This document shows, in pieces, positions 45,826 to 55,452 of a stretch of 64,000 nt of DNA (positions within the stretch are counted from its first letter, which is position 1; each line of letters begins with the position of its first letter). The DNA is taken from the NCBI RefSeq assembly GCF_009467825.1, contig NZ_WIOK01000002.1:232508-296507 (forward strand), in the 5' to 3' direction. The position numbers and the translations under genes are program-made. The stretch is from Cyclobacterium xiamenense. GTDB lineage: Bacteria > Bacteroidota > Bacteroidia > Cytophagales > Cyclobacteriaceae. The notes beneath the pieces are model-generated. The model was not told the DNA's origin, made no database searches, and worked only from the letters and a program-made list of their open reading frames with translations.

Positions 45826-46831
45826 GGTAGTGGTCCGAATAATCCACCTCCCGATGGGTTCGGAACTGGAGTACTTGCAGGGGAGCACTGAAAAAGATAT
45901 TGTCGATCCGCAGAAAAAACAGCACCTTGTTGTAGGTAAATCCAAAGCCCCGGCCCATTTCCTCGAAGGCATTTTTCAGCAATTTTTTAAAACTGAAATA
46001 GGTATAGCTGTAAGGTATATCGTTAAAATCCCCTGCAAGGATTACCGGGTGGGGGCTGTTCTCGATGTGCTCTTTCAGGATACGTGCCTGAGCAGCGCGC
46101 AGGTGAATGCCATGCTTGAGTTTTTTGATGGTGCTTCGGTATTGGTTTTTGATTCCCCTTAGGTTGTCCAGATCAGCGGCACGGATATTCATGGATTCCA
46201 GGTGGGTGTTGTATACCCGGATCGTATCCTTGTCGATCTTGATATCGGCAAACATGGCTCCGTTGTTTCGTTTGTTGTCAAATACCTTCCCGCTATTAAT
46301 AATGGGAAACTTGCTAAAAATCGCAATGCCGAAGGATTTTTTTTTCGGATTTCCATCCACCGGCAAAAAGGCATGCTCGTAGGTTCCTTCGTTGCTTAGG
46401 ATCTTTAGCGCATTTTTCGAAGGCGTGGTATAGTCCTGGTAGAATTCCTGAAAACACTTGATATCGGCGGGATTGTCCCGGGCCCATTGCACCGAATTCA
46501 GGATCAATTCCTCATTGGTATGCCCCCAGTTATTGTTGAAAAGCATGGCGTTGTAGCTCAGGATCGAAAACCCCTCGGTGGTGCGGTCCGGGGTATTCCA
46601 TTGAAAGGTGACGGATAGAAATTTCCAGCCAATGAGCAGGGCGAGAAGGGGAAAGACCATCAGCCGTAACCTCCCAAACAGTAATAAAAAAACCAGAAAA
46701 AGGTTTAGCAGCAAAAAAACAGGAATCAGCAGGGAGAACAATCCGGAATACCCCCAATTTTCCGGAGATACATACACGCTGAAAAATAGCAATAGGGAAA
46801 CAAAAAAGATGATGCCAATGATAAGCCGCAT
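45794..46831 (-). CDS. Endonuclease/exonuclease/phosphatase family protein, membrane anchored
   Basis: 345 residues from the ATG at 46831. Two to three hydrophobic segments in the first 80 residues, then an EEP domain: FSILSYNAMLF, the Glu in IKCFQEFYQDY, VILAGDFNDIPYSYTYF and YSDHYPISASF (the final Asp-His pair). Such proteins cut nucleic acids or phosphodiester/phospholipid bonds with Mg. The membrane anchor puts the domain at or outside the inner membrane; the substrate is unknown. Confidence 0.88.
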   Translation of the reverse strand: MRLIIGIIFFVSLLLFFSVYVSPENWGYSGLFSLLIPVFLLLNLFLVFLLLFGRLRLMVFPLLALLIGWKFLSVTFQWNTPDRTTEGFSILSYNAMLFNNNWGHTNEELILNSVQWARDNPADIKCFQEFYQDYTTPSKNALKILSNEGTYEHAFLPVDGNPKKKSFGIAIFSKFPIINSGKVFDNKRNNGAMFADIKIDKDTIRVYNTHLESMNIRAADLDNLRGIKNQYRSTIKKLKHGIHLRAAQARILKEHIENSPHPVILAGDFNDIPYSYTYFSFKKLLKNAFEEMGRGFGFTYNKVLFFLRIDNIFFSAPLQVLQFRTHREVDYSDHYPISASFAFPD

Positions 46832-47088
46832 AAGATCGCTGTTAATTCGACACAAATTGGGAAAAAAAACCTATACCGAATAAAAGAAATCCGTTTTTTT
46901 TGCCGGCGATCGCGAAATTATCCCCGGATGCGTTAGTAGTTTTGCACCGCTGAAAAACGCTGCCTTGCGCCCGATGAAGGCCGACCGATGAAGCCTGCAG
47001 GGTGGATAATTAACGGTTTTATAATCCTGGGAGGTGGTAGGGTAGAAAAAAAATACATAAATTAGGATGAAATTAACCCTTTGTTCAC

Positions 47089-47661
47089 ATGCGTATAGAT
47101 AACTACAATCTTTATTATTCCCTTAGCCTCGCGTTGGCCTTGCTTCTTTTTTCTTGTTCCGGTCCCAACACCAGCTCCGAGTCGGACGCATCTACCGAAG
47201 TGGCCGCCACTACCGGGGAGGAACGAGCCAGTCCCTTGAAGTCCATTTCAGGAAAAATTGGTGACAAAACCATTGCCGTGCAATACGGTTCACCCGGCAT
47301 TAAAGGACGGGAAATTTGGGGCGATTTGGTTCCTTACGGGGAAGTATGGCGAACGGGAGCCAATGAGGCCACCTATATCAGCCTGGAAGCGGACGTACTG
47401 GTGGAGGGAGAGCCTTTGCCAGCAGGAAAATATTCCCTGTTTACCATCCCGCGGGAAGACGAGCCCTGGACGGTTATTTTGAATTCCGAGTGGGACCTTG
47501 AACACGGGCACTTCCAGTACAAGGAAGAACATGACGTGCTCCGCGTAGACGTTACGCCCACCTGGGTGGACGAAAGTCAGGAATGGCTGTCCATCGAACT
47601 CGTTTCGGACGGGCTGCACGTGAAATGGGAAAAACTCGTCTTGCCGATCACCATTGAATGA
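47089..47661 (+). CDS. DUF2911 domain lipoprotein
   Basis: 190 residues. Lipoprotein signal with Cys23 (LALLLFSCSGPNTSS). The DUF2911 domain follows: IAVQYGSPGIKGREIWGDLVPYGEVWRTGANEAT in pieces, PLPAGKYSLFTIP and VILNSEWDLEHGHF. The family is widespread in Bacteroidota envelopes and its function is unknown. The stop overlaps the next start by 4 bases (ATGA), so the penicillin acylase-like gene is co-transcribed. Confidence 0.9.
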   Translation: MRIDNYNLYYSLSLALALLLFSCSGPNTSSESDASTEVAATTGEERASPLKSISGKIGDKTIAVQYGSPGIKGREIWGDLVPYGEVWRTGANEATYISLEADVLVEGEPLPAGKYSLFTIPREDEPWTVILNSEWDLEHGHFQYKEEHDVLRVDVTPTWVDESQEWLSIELVSDGLHVKWEKLVLPITIE

Positions 47662-50069
47662 AATACGTCGGATTCTTTTTTTCCCTGACCCTCACCCTTT
47701 TGGTGGCCGTAGGCCTGTCCATCAACCTGGCCGGGCTTCCGCCATTGGTAGGCGTTTTTGACCCTTTCCGGGGGGTTTGGCAAAATACCTACAGTGAAGA
47801 TCGGAATCCCCAAGAATCCCTCGAACTGGAAGGCCTGACGGCTCCCGTAGAAGTCAGTTACGATGCGCACCTGGTGCCCCACCTGTTTGCCGAAAACGAG
47901 ACCGACCTATTTCGCGCACAAGGCTATGTTACGGCCGCCCACCGGCTGTGGCAAATGGAATTTCAGGTTCGCGCAGCCGAGGGCCGTCTCTCCGAGGTGG
48001 TGGGCGAAATGGCCCTGCCCTACGATCGGGAAATGCGGCGAAAGGGACTGGCCTTTGGTGCGGAGACGAAACTGGCCTTTTTGGAGCGTACGGACCCGGA
48101 ACTGATTGCCCTGATGCAGGCGTATGCCGAGGGCGTAAACGCCTACATAACGCAGCTGGATCCTGGCAAACTTCCCATCGAATACAAATTGCTCGATTAC
48201 CGGCCCGAGCCCTGGAGTCCGTATAAATCCCTGGTATTTTTGATGAATATGGCCGAAACCCTGTCCGGCGACAGTGATTTTGCCTATACCAATTTCCGAA
48301 ACCTATTTGGTGAATCCTGGATGCAAAACCTGTTTCCCGAGTATCCGGAAGGCGTGGTTCCGGTGGTTTCCAAAGAACGCTGGGGATTTCGGGCAGGAAG
48401 TCCGCGCCCTCCCCGCCTGAGCTATCCCGATAGCGACCTGATTTCGAAGGCGCTGCCTGGAAAAGAACCCGGCTACGGGTCAAACAACTGGGCGGTCTCG
48501 GGTAGCAAAACCGCCTCTGGCAACCCCATCCTGGCCAATGATCCCCATTTGGCACTCAACCTTCCATCATTGTGGTATGCCATCCAACTCAGTACGCCCG
48601 AATTCTCCGTAAAGGGCGGGAGTTTGCCCGGTGCCCTGGGTGTGGTCATTGGCTTTAACGAACACATGGCCTGGGGGCTGACCAACGCCGACCGGGACGT
48701 GAAAGATTGGTACAAAATCACCTTCAAAGGCAGCTCGCGGAAAGAATACCTTTACAACGGGCAATGGATCCAAAGCACCACCCGGCTGGAAACCATAGGG
48801 ATCAAGGGGCAAAGCGATTACATCGACACCGTGATTTACACCCACTACGGGCCCGTGGTGTACGACAAAAACTTCATGACAGAAAAAAAGCCTGTGGATT
48901 TTGCCTTGAAATGGACGGCATTCGAGCCCTCAAACGAGCAGCGAACGTTTATCCAGTTGAATAAAGGAAGGAATCACGCCGATTTCCTGGAGGCCATTTC
49001 GAGCTATGTTGCACCGGCACAGAACTTTGCCTTTGCTGCTGCCGATGGCGACATCGCCATGGCAGTACAGGGAAAATTCCCCATCAAATGGAGGGGGCAG
49101 GGGAAGTACCTGATGGATGGCAGCAATCCCGATTTTGAGTGGAAGGGCTGGATTCCCGATGCCCATCAACTGCGGGAAATGAACCCGGAAAGGGGATTTG
49201 TGCAGTCCGCCAATCAGCACAGCGCCTCCGACAATTACCCCTATTACGTTTTTGCGGACGCCTACGAGTACCACCGAAACCGGCGCATTGACCAACGTCT
49301 GTCCGAAATGGAGGACATCACGGTGGAACACATGATGGAATTGCAGGTGGATAATTTTGACATGCATGCCTCGGAAACCTTGCCTTTTTTGCTGGAATCC
49401 CTGGATAGCAGCCACTATACCGCGCCAAATTTGAAGTGGATCGAAAAATTGCAGGCCTGGGAGTACCAGGCCAATCCCGACCTGGCGGCGCCCGCGCTGT
49501 TCACGTCCTGGTGGCGCCACCTGGAATCGGAACTCTATGGAAGTTGGGATAGCAAGGGGCTTCCGATCGTCTATCCTGCCAAATACGTACTTTCCTCCCT
49601 GCTTCAAACCGCGCCGGCGGCTCCCTGGTTTGATAACCCGGCCACGGAAGAACAGGAGACCGCCACCCACTGGGTCAATGCTGGTTTTGAAGCCATGATT
49701 CAGGAGATGGAAGCAAGGGAGGTTCTCCCGGACTCGCTCAATTGGGCCACCTACAAAGGAACGGTCATCGCCCATTTGATCCCGAATTTCCGTTCTTTCA
49801 GCAAAAAAGACCTGCCGGTAGGCGGTGGCCGCAATATTGTCAATGCCACCAGCGATGACTGGGGCCCTGGTTGGCGGATGGTGGTGGAAATGGGCGAACC
49901 CATACAGGCCTACGGCGTATATCCGGGAGGTCAGTCGGGAAACCCCGGAAGCCGCTTTTATGCCAATCTGGTAGGTAAATGGGCTTCGGGTGAGTACCTG
50001 CGCATTGATTTGCGAACCGCTTCCGATAGGGAAGGAATCCTTTTCAAAACAACCTTCAAACCGGATTGA
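47658..50069 (+). CDS. Penicillin acylase family amidohydrolase (Ntn hydrolase)
   Basis: 803 residues, one long precursor with an N-terminal hydrophobic segment for export. The autocatalytic Ser that becomes the beta-chain N-terminus is in GYGSNNWAVSGSKTASG (about residue 275), followed by LANDPHLALNLPSLWY. The alpha chain before it has AQGYVTAAHRLWQMEFQVRAAEGRL. Substrates in this family include beta-lactams, N-acyl-homoserine lactones and N-acyl amino acids; the actual one is not readable. Coupled to DUF2911 upstream and one base before a small membrane protein. Confidence 0.93.
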   Translation: MKYVGFFFSLTLTLLVAVGLSINLAGLPPLVGVFDPFRGVWQNTYSEDRNPQESLELEGLTAPVEVSYDAHLVPHLFAENETDLFRAQGYVTAAHRLWQMEFQVRAAEGRLSEVVGEMALPYDREMRRKGLAFGAETKLAFLERTDPELIALMQAYAEGVNAYITQLDPGKLPIEYKLLDYRPEPWSPYKSLVFLMNMAETLSGDSDFAYTNFRNLFGESWMQNLFPEYPEGVVPVVSKERWGFRAGSPRPPRLSYPDSDLISKALPGKEPGYGSNNWAVSGSKTASGNPILANDPHLALNLPSLWYAIQLSTPEFSVKGGSLPGALGVVIGFNEHMAWGLTNADRDVKDWYKITFKGSSRKEYLYNGQWIQSTTRLETIGIKGQSDYIDTVIYTHYGPVVYDKNFMTEKKPVDFALKWTAFEPSNEQRTFIQLNKGRNHADFLEAISSYVAPAQNFAFAAADGDIAMAVQGKFPIKWRGQGKYLMDGSNPDFEWKGWIPDAHQLREMNPERGFVQSANQHSASDNYPYYVFADAYEYHRNRRIDQRLSEMEDITVEHMMELQVDNFDMHASETLPFLLESLDSSHYTAPNLKWIEKLQAWEYQANPDLAAPALFTSWWRHLESELYGSWDSKGLPIVYPAKYVLSSLLQTAPAAPWFDNPATEEQETATHWVNAGFEAMIQEMEAREVLPDSLNWATYKGTVIAHLIPNFRSFSKKDLPVGGGRNIVNATSDDWGPGWRMVVEMGEPIQAYGVYPGGQSGNPGSRFYANLVGKWASGEYLRIDLRTASDREGILFKTTFKPD

Positions 50070-50070
50070 G

Positions 50071-50430
50071 ATGCGCGTAGTGATACAGGTACTGCTAAGT
50101 GGATTGATCGCCTATTTATTCGGCGGATACTGGCCCTACTGGGTCATCATGGTCGGGATTGCCGGTCTGGCACTCTGGCTAAAGGGGCCTGCCTTTCATT
50201 CATTTATCGGGGGGGCACTGGGCGTTGGCCTGGTCTGGCTGCTGGTTCCCCTGCTCACCTGGTCCGCATCCGGATCCGATTTGCCTGATCAGGTTGCGGA
50301 AATCATGGGCATGCAAAACGGCCTGGTGTTGGCGGGAATTACCGCCGTGATGGGGTTTCTGATAGGCGGAACCAGTGCACTGACAGGAAACCTGCTCGGA
50401 AAGCTGGTCCAACGAAACAAGTTTTACTAA
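50071..50430 (+). CDS. Small multi-span membrane protein
   Basis: 119 residues from the ATG at 50071, one base after the penicillin acylase stop and so probably in the same operon. Three to four hydrophobic segments (VIQVLLSGLIAYLFGGYW, VIMVGIAGLALWL, GALGVGLVWLLVPLLTW, LVLAGITAVMGFLIGG). No family recognised. Confidence 0.75.
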   Translation: MRVVIQVLLSGLIAYLFGGYWPYWVIMVGIAGLALWLKGPAFHSFIGGALGVGLVWLLVPLLTWSASGSDLPDQVAEIMGMQNGLVLAGITAVMGFLIGGTSALTGNLLGKLVQRNKFY

Positions 50431-50716
50431 AATTTGCCGGATACCCGGGGGGTGCAGACAGCCGGTTTTTTGGCGATATGCTGCTTCTTTTGTCCCGGTT
50501 TTCGGGATTAATCGGTCTCTTTGCCCGATATTGGCGCCTGCTTGCTTTTCAACATTCGGGACGGGGCCGCGGCTGCGTATTTTACCCGCATTCGATCCGG
50601 CCGGATTCGCTCTGCGGTTTTTTTTTAAGGCTTTTTTTAGTAAATTAGTCCATCATTTCATCGTTTTTATCGAACCCTATACGAACTCTTTTTCTACCAA
50701 CAAGCAATCGTACGAC
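50431..50716. other. Intergenic region upstream of the trehalose gene
   Basis: 286 bases. The reading frame of the next gene is open through it, but the translation is rich in Phe/Arg and unlike the family, so I treat it as noncoding. Confidence 0.45.
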
Positions 50717-52891
50717 ATGTCAAAAACCATCATTGTCTCCAATAGATTACCCATCAGCCTTCAACACAAAAACGGAAAGTTTGAATTCAAACCCAGCGCA
50801 GGAGGATTGGCAACCGGTTTGGGGTCTATTTACAAGGAAGGAGAAAATATCTGGATCGGCTGGCCCGGAAATGACGTAGCGGACGAAAGCCAGCGGCTGG
50901 AAATCGTGGACGAGCTGAAAAAGCTAAAAATGGCGCCGGTGTTTCTAACCAAACAGGACGTGGAGTTGTATTACGAGGGGTTTAGCAACGAGACCATTTG
51001 GCCGGCTTTTCATTATTTCACCCAATACATCAATTACGAAGACGCGTATTGGGAAGCCTATTGTCGGGTAAACCAGAAGTTTTGCGATGCCATCCTGGCC
51101 AAGGCCGATGCCGAGGACACCATCTGGGTGCACGATTACCAATTGCTGCTGTTGCCCATGATGCTCCGGAACAAGCTGCCAAAAGCCACCATTGCCTTTT
51201 TTCAACACATTCCCTTTCCTTCCTACGAAATCATCCGCATGCTTCCCTGGAGAAAACAGTTGCTCGAAGGAATGGTCGGATCCGATCTGATCGGGTTTCA
51301 TACCTACGACGACATGCGGCACTTTCTCAGCGCCGTTGGGCGAATTCTGGGGCTTTCGAACGAAAGCGGATTCATCCAGGCAGACAACCGCCTGGTCAAC
51401 GTGGATTCCTTCCCCATGGGCATTGATTACGATAAATTTGCCAAAGCCGCCGTCAGCAAGAAAACACAGCGCACGGTCACCAAATTTATGGAGATGCTTG
51501 GGGACCAGAAATTGCTGATTACCATCGACCGCCTGGATTATTCCAAAGGCATTCCCCAGCGAATCAAGGCCTTTGACTTGCTGCTGGAAGACCACCCCGA
51601 ATACCACGGCAAGGTATCCATGATCATGGTGGTGGTACCTTCCCGGGACCGGGTGAAATCGTACCAGGAACTAAAGGAGGAAATCGACACCCTCGTCGGC
51701 AGCATCAACAGCAAGTATTCCACCCTGAACTGGGTGCCGGTGCATTATTTTTACCGCAGTTTTCCATTCAATGAGCTGAGCGCCTTTTATACCATGTCCG
51801 ACATTGCCCTGGTTACCCCCCTTCGGGACGGGATGAACCTGGTTTGCAAGGAGTTTGTTGCCAGCAAAACCAACAAACAGGGCGTCCTTATCCTGTCCGA
51901 AATGGCGGGTGCCAGCAAAGAACTGGTGGATGCAATTCTGGTCAATCCAAACGATCAGGAAGGGGTGAAGAATGCAATCGTGGAGGCCTTAACCATGGAT
52001 CCTGAGGAGCAGGAGTTGCGCATCAGTTCCATGCAAAGCAGCCTGAAGAAATACGATATCTTTCAGTGGGTCAAGGTATTTATGGATCGACTGAAACATG
52101 TTAAAGAGCGGCAAACGGATCTGGAATCCAAGGCCATGGATCAAAAGATAACGAAGCAAATGATCGCTGCGTTCAAGTCCGCCCAGCGCCCCATCGTATT
52201 TCTGGATTACGACGGCACGCTGGTAGGCTTTAAAAGCCGCCCGCAAGATGCCTTTCCGGACGAAGAATTGCTCGGGCTGATCGAAGCCCTTTCGCAGGTC
52301 TGCCAGGTGGTGATCATCAGCGGCCGGGATAAGGAAACGCTCGGTAAATGGTTTCGCGGACAGCAGGTAGACATGATTGCCGAACACGGCGTCTGGCTCA
52401 AAAAGAAGGATCAGGACGGAGATTGGGCCCTGTATGCCGATGTGGACGATAGCTGGAAAGAAGACATTCGCCAGGTAATGGAGTATTACGTACTGCGTAC
52501 GCCGGGTGCTTTTATCGAAGAGAAACACCATTCCCTGGTTTGGCATTACCGCAAAGTGGAAAGTGGCCTGGGAGACCTGCGGATGCGGGAACTCTTCAGT
52601 CACCTGAAATACATGGCGCGTGGGCATAACCTGCAGGTGTTGGAAGGAAACATGGTTTTGGAAATCAAGCGGCCCGATATCAACAAAGGCCGGGCCGCGC
52701 TGGCCATGATGCGGGGAGAAGAATACGACTTTGTGATGGCTCTGGGGGATGACTGGACCGACGAAGATACCTTCAAAGCCATGCCCAAAACGGCCTACAC
52801 CATCCGGGTAGGCTATGCCTATACCCAAGCCAATTACAACGTCAAAAACCCCACCGAAGTACGCGGCCTGCTAAAAAACCTGATCGATTGA
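50717..52891 (+). CDS. Bifunctional trehalose-6-phosphate synthase/phosphatase
   Basis: 724 residues from the ATG at 50717. The first 470 residues are a GT20 synthase: TIIVSNRLPISL, FKPSAGGLATGL, WVHDYQLLLLP, DLIGFHTYDDMRHFLSA, RLDYSKGIPQRIKAF and LVTPLRDGMNLVCKEF. The last 240 are a HAD phosphatase: IVFLDYDGTLVGF (nucleophile Asp), IISGRDKETL, IAEHGVW and MALGDDWTDEDTF. It turns UDP- or GDP-glucose plus glucose-6-phosphate into trehalose, an osmolyte and protectant, in one chain. Bacteroidota often have this fusion. Confidence 0.95.
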   Translation: MSKTIIVSNRLPISLQHKNGKFEFKPSAGGLATGLGSIYKEGENIWIGWPGNDVADESQRLEIVDELKKLKMAPVFLTKQDVELYYEGFSNETIWPAFHYFTQYINYEDAYWEAYCRVNQKFCDAILAKADAEDTIWVHDYQLLLLPMMLRNKLPKATIAFFQHIPFPSYEIIRMLPWRKQLLEGMVGSDLIGFHTYDDMRHFLSAVGRILGLSNESGFIQADNRLVNVDSFPMGIDYDKFAKAAVSKKTQRTVTKFMEMLGDQKLLITIDRLDYSKGIPQRIKAFDLLLEDHPEYHGKVSMIMVVVPSRDRVKSYQELKEEIDTLVGSINSKYSTLNWVPVHYFYRSFPFNELSAFYTMSDIALVTPLRDGMNLVCKEFVASKTNKQGVLILSEMAGASKELVDAILVNPNDQEGVKNAIVEALTMDPEEQELRISSMQSSLKKYDIFQWVKVFMDRLKHVKERQTDLESKAMDQKITKQMIAAFKSAQRPIVFLDYDGTLVGFKSRPQDAFPDEELLGLIEALSQVCQVVIISGRDKETLGKWFRGQQVDMIAEHGVWLKKKDQDGDWALYADVDDSWKEDIRQVMEYYVLRTPGAFIEEKHHSLVWHYRKVESGLGDLRMRELFSHLKYMARGHNLQVLEGNMVLEIKRPDINKGRAALAMMRGEEYDFVMALGDDWTDEDTFKAMPKTAYTIRVGYAYTQANYNVKNPTEVRGLLKNLID

Positions 52892-52914
52892 TGGCGGGAT
52901 GGTGCGCTCCGGTG

Positions 52915-53352
52915 CTACACCCGTAGCGTATCGCCCTGCCAGTCTTGAATCGCTTTTTTGATTTGGCGTGGACTTAGCTTTTCCCCAATTGCCCGGTCCA
53001 TCAGCGGGATGAGTTCCCTGCCACTGGCAAAGCGAAGGGCGATGATTTGCCCCATGGTTAACTTTTTTTCCTGGTGGGTAAAGGGTTTTCCGGTGAGCTG
53101 AAAGTAACGCAGCCGCATTTCCAGGCGAATGATCCGATTTTGGTTTTTCAGCGCATAAATCCGGGAAATAACGGGCAGTAAAAAGAGAATAGCGGCGACC
53201 AATACCAGGTAGAGTTCGCGCAGCCAATCTCCTCCGGCAGCGAACACCTCGGCCAGGTTCCAAAACGACCAGGAGAGTAAAATCAACGTAAGTGGGGTCA
53301 CCACGTAGTGATGCAGGGGGTAATACCGGGTATGGTTAGCGTAGTTTTGCAT
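52915..53352 (-). CDS. DUF6526 family membrane protein
   Basis: 145 residues from the ATG at 53352. QNYANHTRYYPLHHYVVTPLTLI at the start is typical of DUF6526; two membrane segments (about 20-40 and 48-68) precede a basic, helical cytoplasmic part (RIIRLEMRLRYFQLTGKPF, LIPLMDRAIGEKLSPRQIKKAI). Function unknown. A longer frame in another phase (52871-53263) is a shadow. Confidence 0.85.
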   Translation of the reverse strand: MQNYANHTRYYPLHHYVVTPLTLILLSWSFWNLAEVFAAGGDWLRELYLVLVAAILFLLPVISRIYALKNQNRIIRLEMRLRYFQLTGKPFTHQEKKLTMGQIIALRFASGRELIPLMDRAIGEKLSPRQIKKAIQDWQGDTLRV

Positions 53353-53599
53353 ACGTGAAAAATTTAGCAATACAAGAAAACAGCCGTCCTGGCTTCAGAA
53401 AAAACCAGTCTCGGAACGAAAGTAAGAAATGTCAGGGAAGAATTGACTCCTTTTGGATTAAAATTGATCATTCCATGCGGTGGACTTCGACAGGCTCAGC
53501 CCACGGGGACGCCGATGCCTGAGCTTGTCGAAGGCGGAGGCATGAAAGGATGTTGTCACAGGGCTACACCCTGGGCTGAGGTATTCCGCGCCTTCCGCG
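53353..53599. other. Intergenic region before the hairpin array
   Basis: Contains the imperfect inverted repeat at 53485-53533 and, from about 53553, a degenerate copy of the CACAGGG-ct-ACCCTG hairpin of the array modules. No gene seen. Confidence 0.4.
53485..53533. repeat. Imperfect inverted repeat (CTTCGACA... element)
   Basis: CTTCGACAGGCTCAG is repeated in inverse as CTGAGCTTGTCGAAG with 19 bases between and one mismatch. Palindromes of this sequence are a common dispersed intergenic repeat in many bacterial genomes. Confidence 0.75.
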
Positions 53600-53682
53600 C
53601 AAAGAATTCAACCCGCTTATATTTCCTTATATGCCTTCTATGGTTCAAAAAAAATGGATGGAACCATAGAAGGGCATATAAG

Positions 53683-53849
53683 ATCATATAAGTTGGTTTT
53701 TGGGTGGGGGATGATTTTTTTTTCGATTGATGGTGGTATTTCGCGCTTTCAGCGCTTGGGGTATCGGTCTGCCTATCGATCACAGGGCTTCACCCTGTGC
53801 TGTGGTGTGGCGCGCTTTCAGCGCTAAGATTTCACCCCGCTTGTATTTC
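53683..53849. repeat. Array module A, copy 1
   Basis: Holds two CGCGCTTTCAGCGC palindromes and one CACAGGGCTTCACCCTGTG hairpin, after a T-rich stretch. Copies at 54676-54841 and 54901-55067 differ at only a few bases. Confidence 0.85.
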
Positions 53850-53905
53850 CTTATATGCCTTCTATGGTTCAAAAAAATGGATGGAACCATAGAAGGGCAT
53901 ATAAG

Positions 53906-54233
53906 TTGTTTTTTGATGAGGGGCGGTTCTTTTTTACCAGAAGCCCGTTCGTCTCGAAAAACCAGGCACCATCACTAGTCGATTCAACCCCTTCCGGGGT
54001 TGGGGGTAGTTTATGGTCACCGAGCCGTGGGTTGCACCCACGGTTATTTTGGTTCAGGCCCTTCAGGCCTGCTTTTGCGGAGCGCATGATCAATAGTCGG
54101 AAAGAGCCGATATGAAAATAAACGTTGTTTTAGCCCCATCCGCTGAAGTGAACTCCGTTACCACTTCCCCCAAAAAAAGCTACAAGTCGACTCCGAATCC
54201 TTCCGCGCAAAGAATTCACCCCGCTTATATTTC
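53906..54233. repeat. Array module B, copy 1
   Basis: Holds three short hairpins in fixed order: CAACCCCTTCCGGGGTTG, CCGTGGGTTGCACCCACGG and CAGGCCCTTCAGGCCTG, followed by about 150 bases of unique-looking sequence repeated in the other copies. Confidence 0.85.
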
Positions 54234-54289
54234 CTTATATGCCTTCTATGGTTCAAAAAAATGGATGGAACCATAGAAGGGCGTATAAG

Positions 54290-54617
54290 TTGTTTTTTGA
54301 TGAGGGGCGGTTCTTTTTTACCAGAAGCCCGTTCGTCTCGAAAAACCAGGCACCATCACTAGTCGATTCAACCCCTTCCGGGGTTGGAGGTAGTATATGG
54401 TCACCGAGCCGTGGGTTGCACCCACGGTTATTTTGGTTCAGGCCCTTCAGGCCTGCTTTTGCGGAGCGCATAATGAATAGTCGGAAACAGCCTATATGAA
54501 AAAAAACGTTGTTTCAGCCCGATCCGCTGAAGTCAATTCCGTTACCACTTCCCCCAAAAAAAGCTACAAGTCGACTCCGAAGCCGTCCGCACAAAGAATT
54601 CACCCCGCTTAGATTTC
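54290..54617. repeat. Array module B, copy 2
   Basis: Near-identical to copy 1; differences include GGGGTTGGAGG for GGGGTTGGGGG and TATATGG for TTTATGG. It directly follows copy 1 with one hairpin between. Confidence 0.85.
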
Positions 54618-54675
54618 CTTATATGCCTTCTATGGTTCAAAAAAAAATGGATGGAACCATAGAAGGACATATAAG

Positions 54676-54841
54676 ATCATATAAGTTGGTTTTTGGGTGG
54701 GGGATGATTTTTTTTCGATTGATGGTGGTATTTCGCGCTTTCAGCGCTTGGGGTATCGGTCTGCCTATCGATCACAGGGCTTCACCCTGTGCTGTGGTGT
54801 GGCGCGCTTTCAGCGCTAAGATTTCAACCCGCTTAGATTTC
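54676..54841. repeat. Array module A, copy 2
   Basis: Same order of palindromes as copy 1. It is flanked by hairpins whose loop has a longer A run. Confidence 0.85.
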
Positions 54842-54900
54842 CTTGTATGCCTTCTATGGTTCAAAAAAAAAATGGATGGAACCATAGAAGGACATATAAG

Positions 54901-55067
54901 ATCATATAAGTTGGTTTTTGGGTGGGGGATGATTTTTTTTTCGATTGATGGTGGTATTTCGCGCTTTCAGCGCTTGGGGTATCGGTCTGCCTATCGATCA
55001 CAGGGCTTCACCCTGTGCTGTGGTGTGGCGCGCTTTCAGCGCTAAGATTTCAACCCGCTTATATTTC
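54901..55067. repeat. Array module A, copy 3
   Basis: Directly follows copy 2 with one hairpin between, almost identical to it. Confidence 0.85.
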
Positions 55068-55123
55068 CTTATATGCCTTCTATGGTTCAAAAAAATGGAT
55101 GGAACCATAGAAGGGCGTATAAG

Positions 55124-55452
55124 TTGTTTTTTGATGAGGGGCGGTTCTTTTTTACCAGAAGCCCGTTCGTCTCGAAAAACCAGGCACCATCACTAGTCGA
55201 TTCAACCCCTTCCGGGGTTGGAGGTAGTTTATGGTCACCGAGCCGTGGGTTGCACCCACGGTTATTTTTGTTCAGGCCCTTCAGGCCTGCTTTTGCGGAG
55301 CGCATGATCAATAGTCGGAAAGAGCCGATATGAAAATAAACGTTGTTTTAGCCCCATCCGCTGAAGTCAACTCCGTTACCACTTCCCCCCAAAAAAAGCT
55401 ACAAGTCGACTCCGAAGCCTTCAGCGCAAAGAATTCACCCCGCTTAGATTTC
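55124..55452. repeat. Array module B, copy 3
   Basis: Near-identical to copies 1 and 2. The array ends one degraded hairpin later, 55 bases before the stop of the next gene. Confidence 0.85.

Noticed and set aside
50531..50716. N-terminal extension of the trehalose synthase/phosphatase
   Set aside because: GT20 proteins begin at the TIIVSNRLP strand; the upstream translation is random in character.
53855..55333. Three near-identical 86-codon frames (53855-54115, 54239-54499, 55073-55333) and a 178-codon frame at 54509-55045
   Set aside because: They run through hairpins and palindromes, exist on both strands, and repeat exactly with the DNA modules. The translation shows no synonymous-site preference or fold-like pattern.
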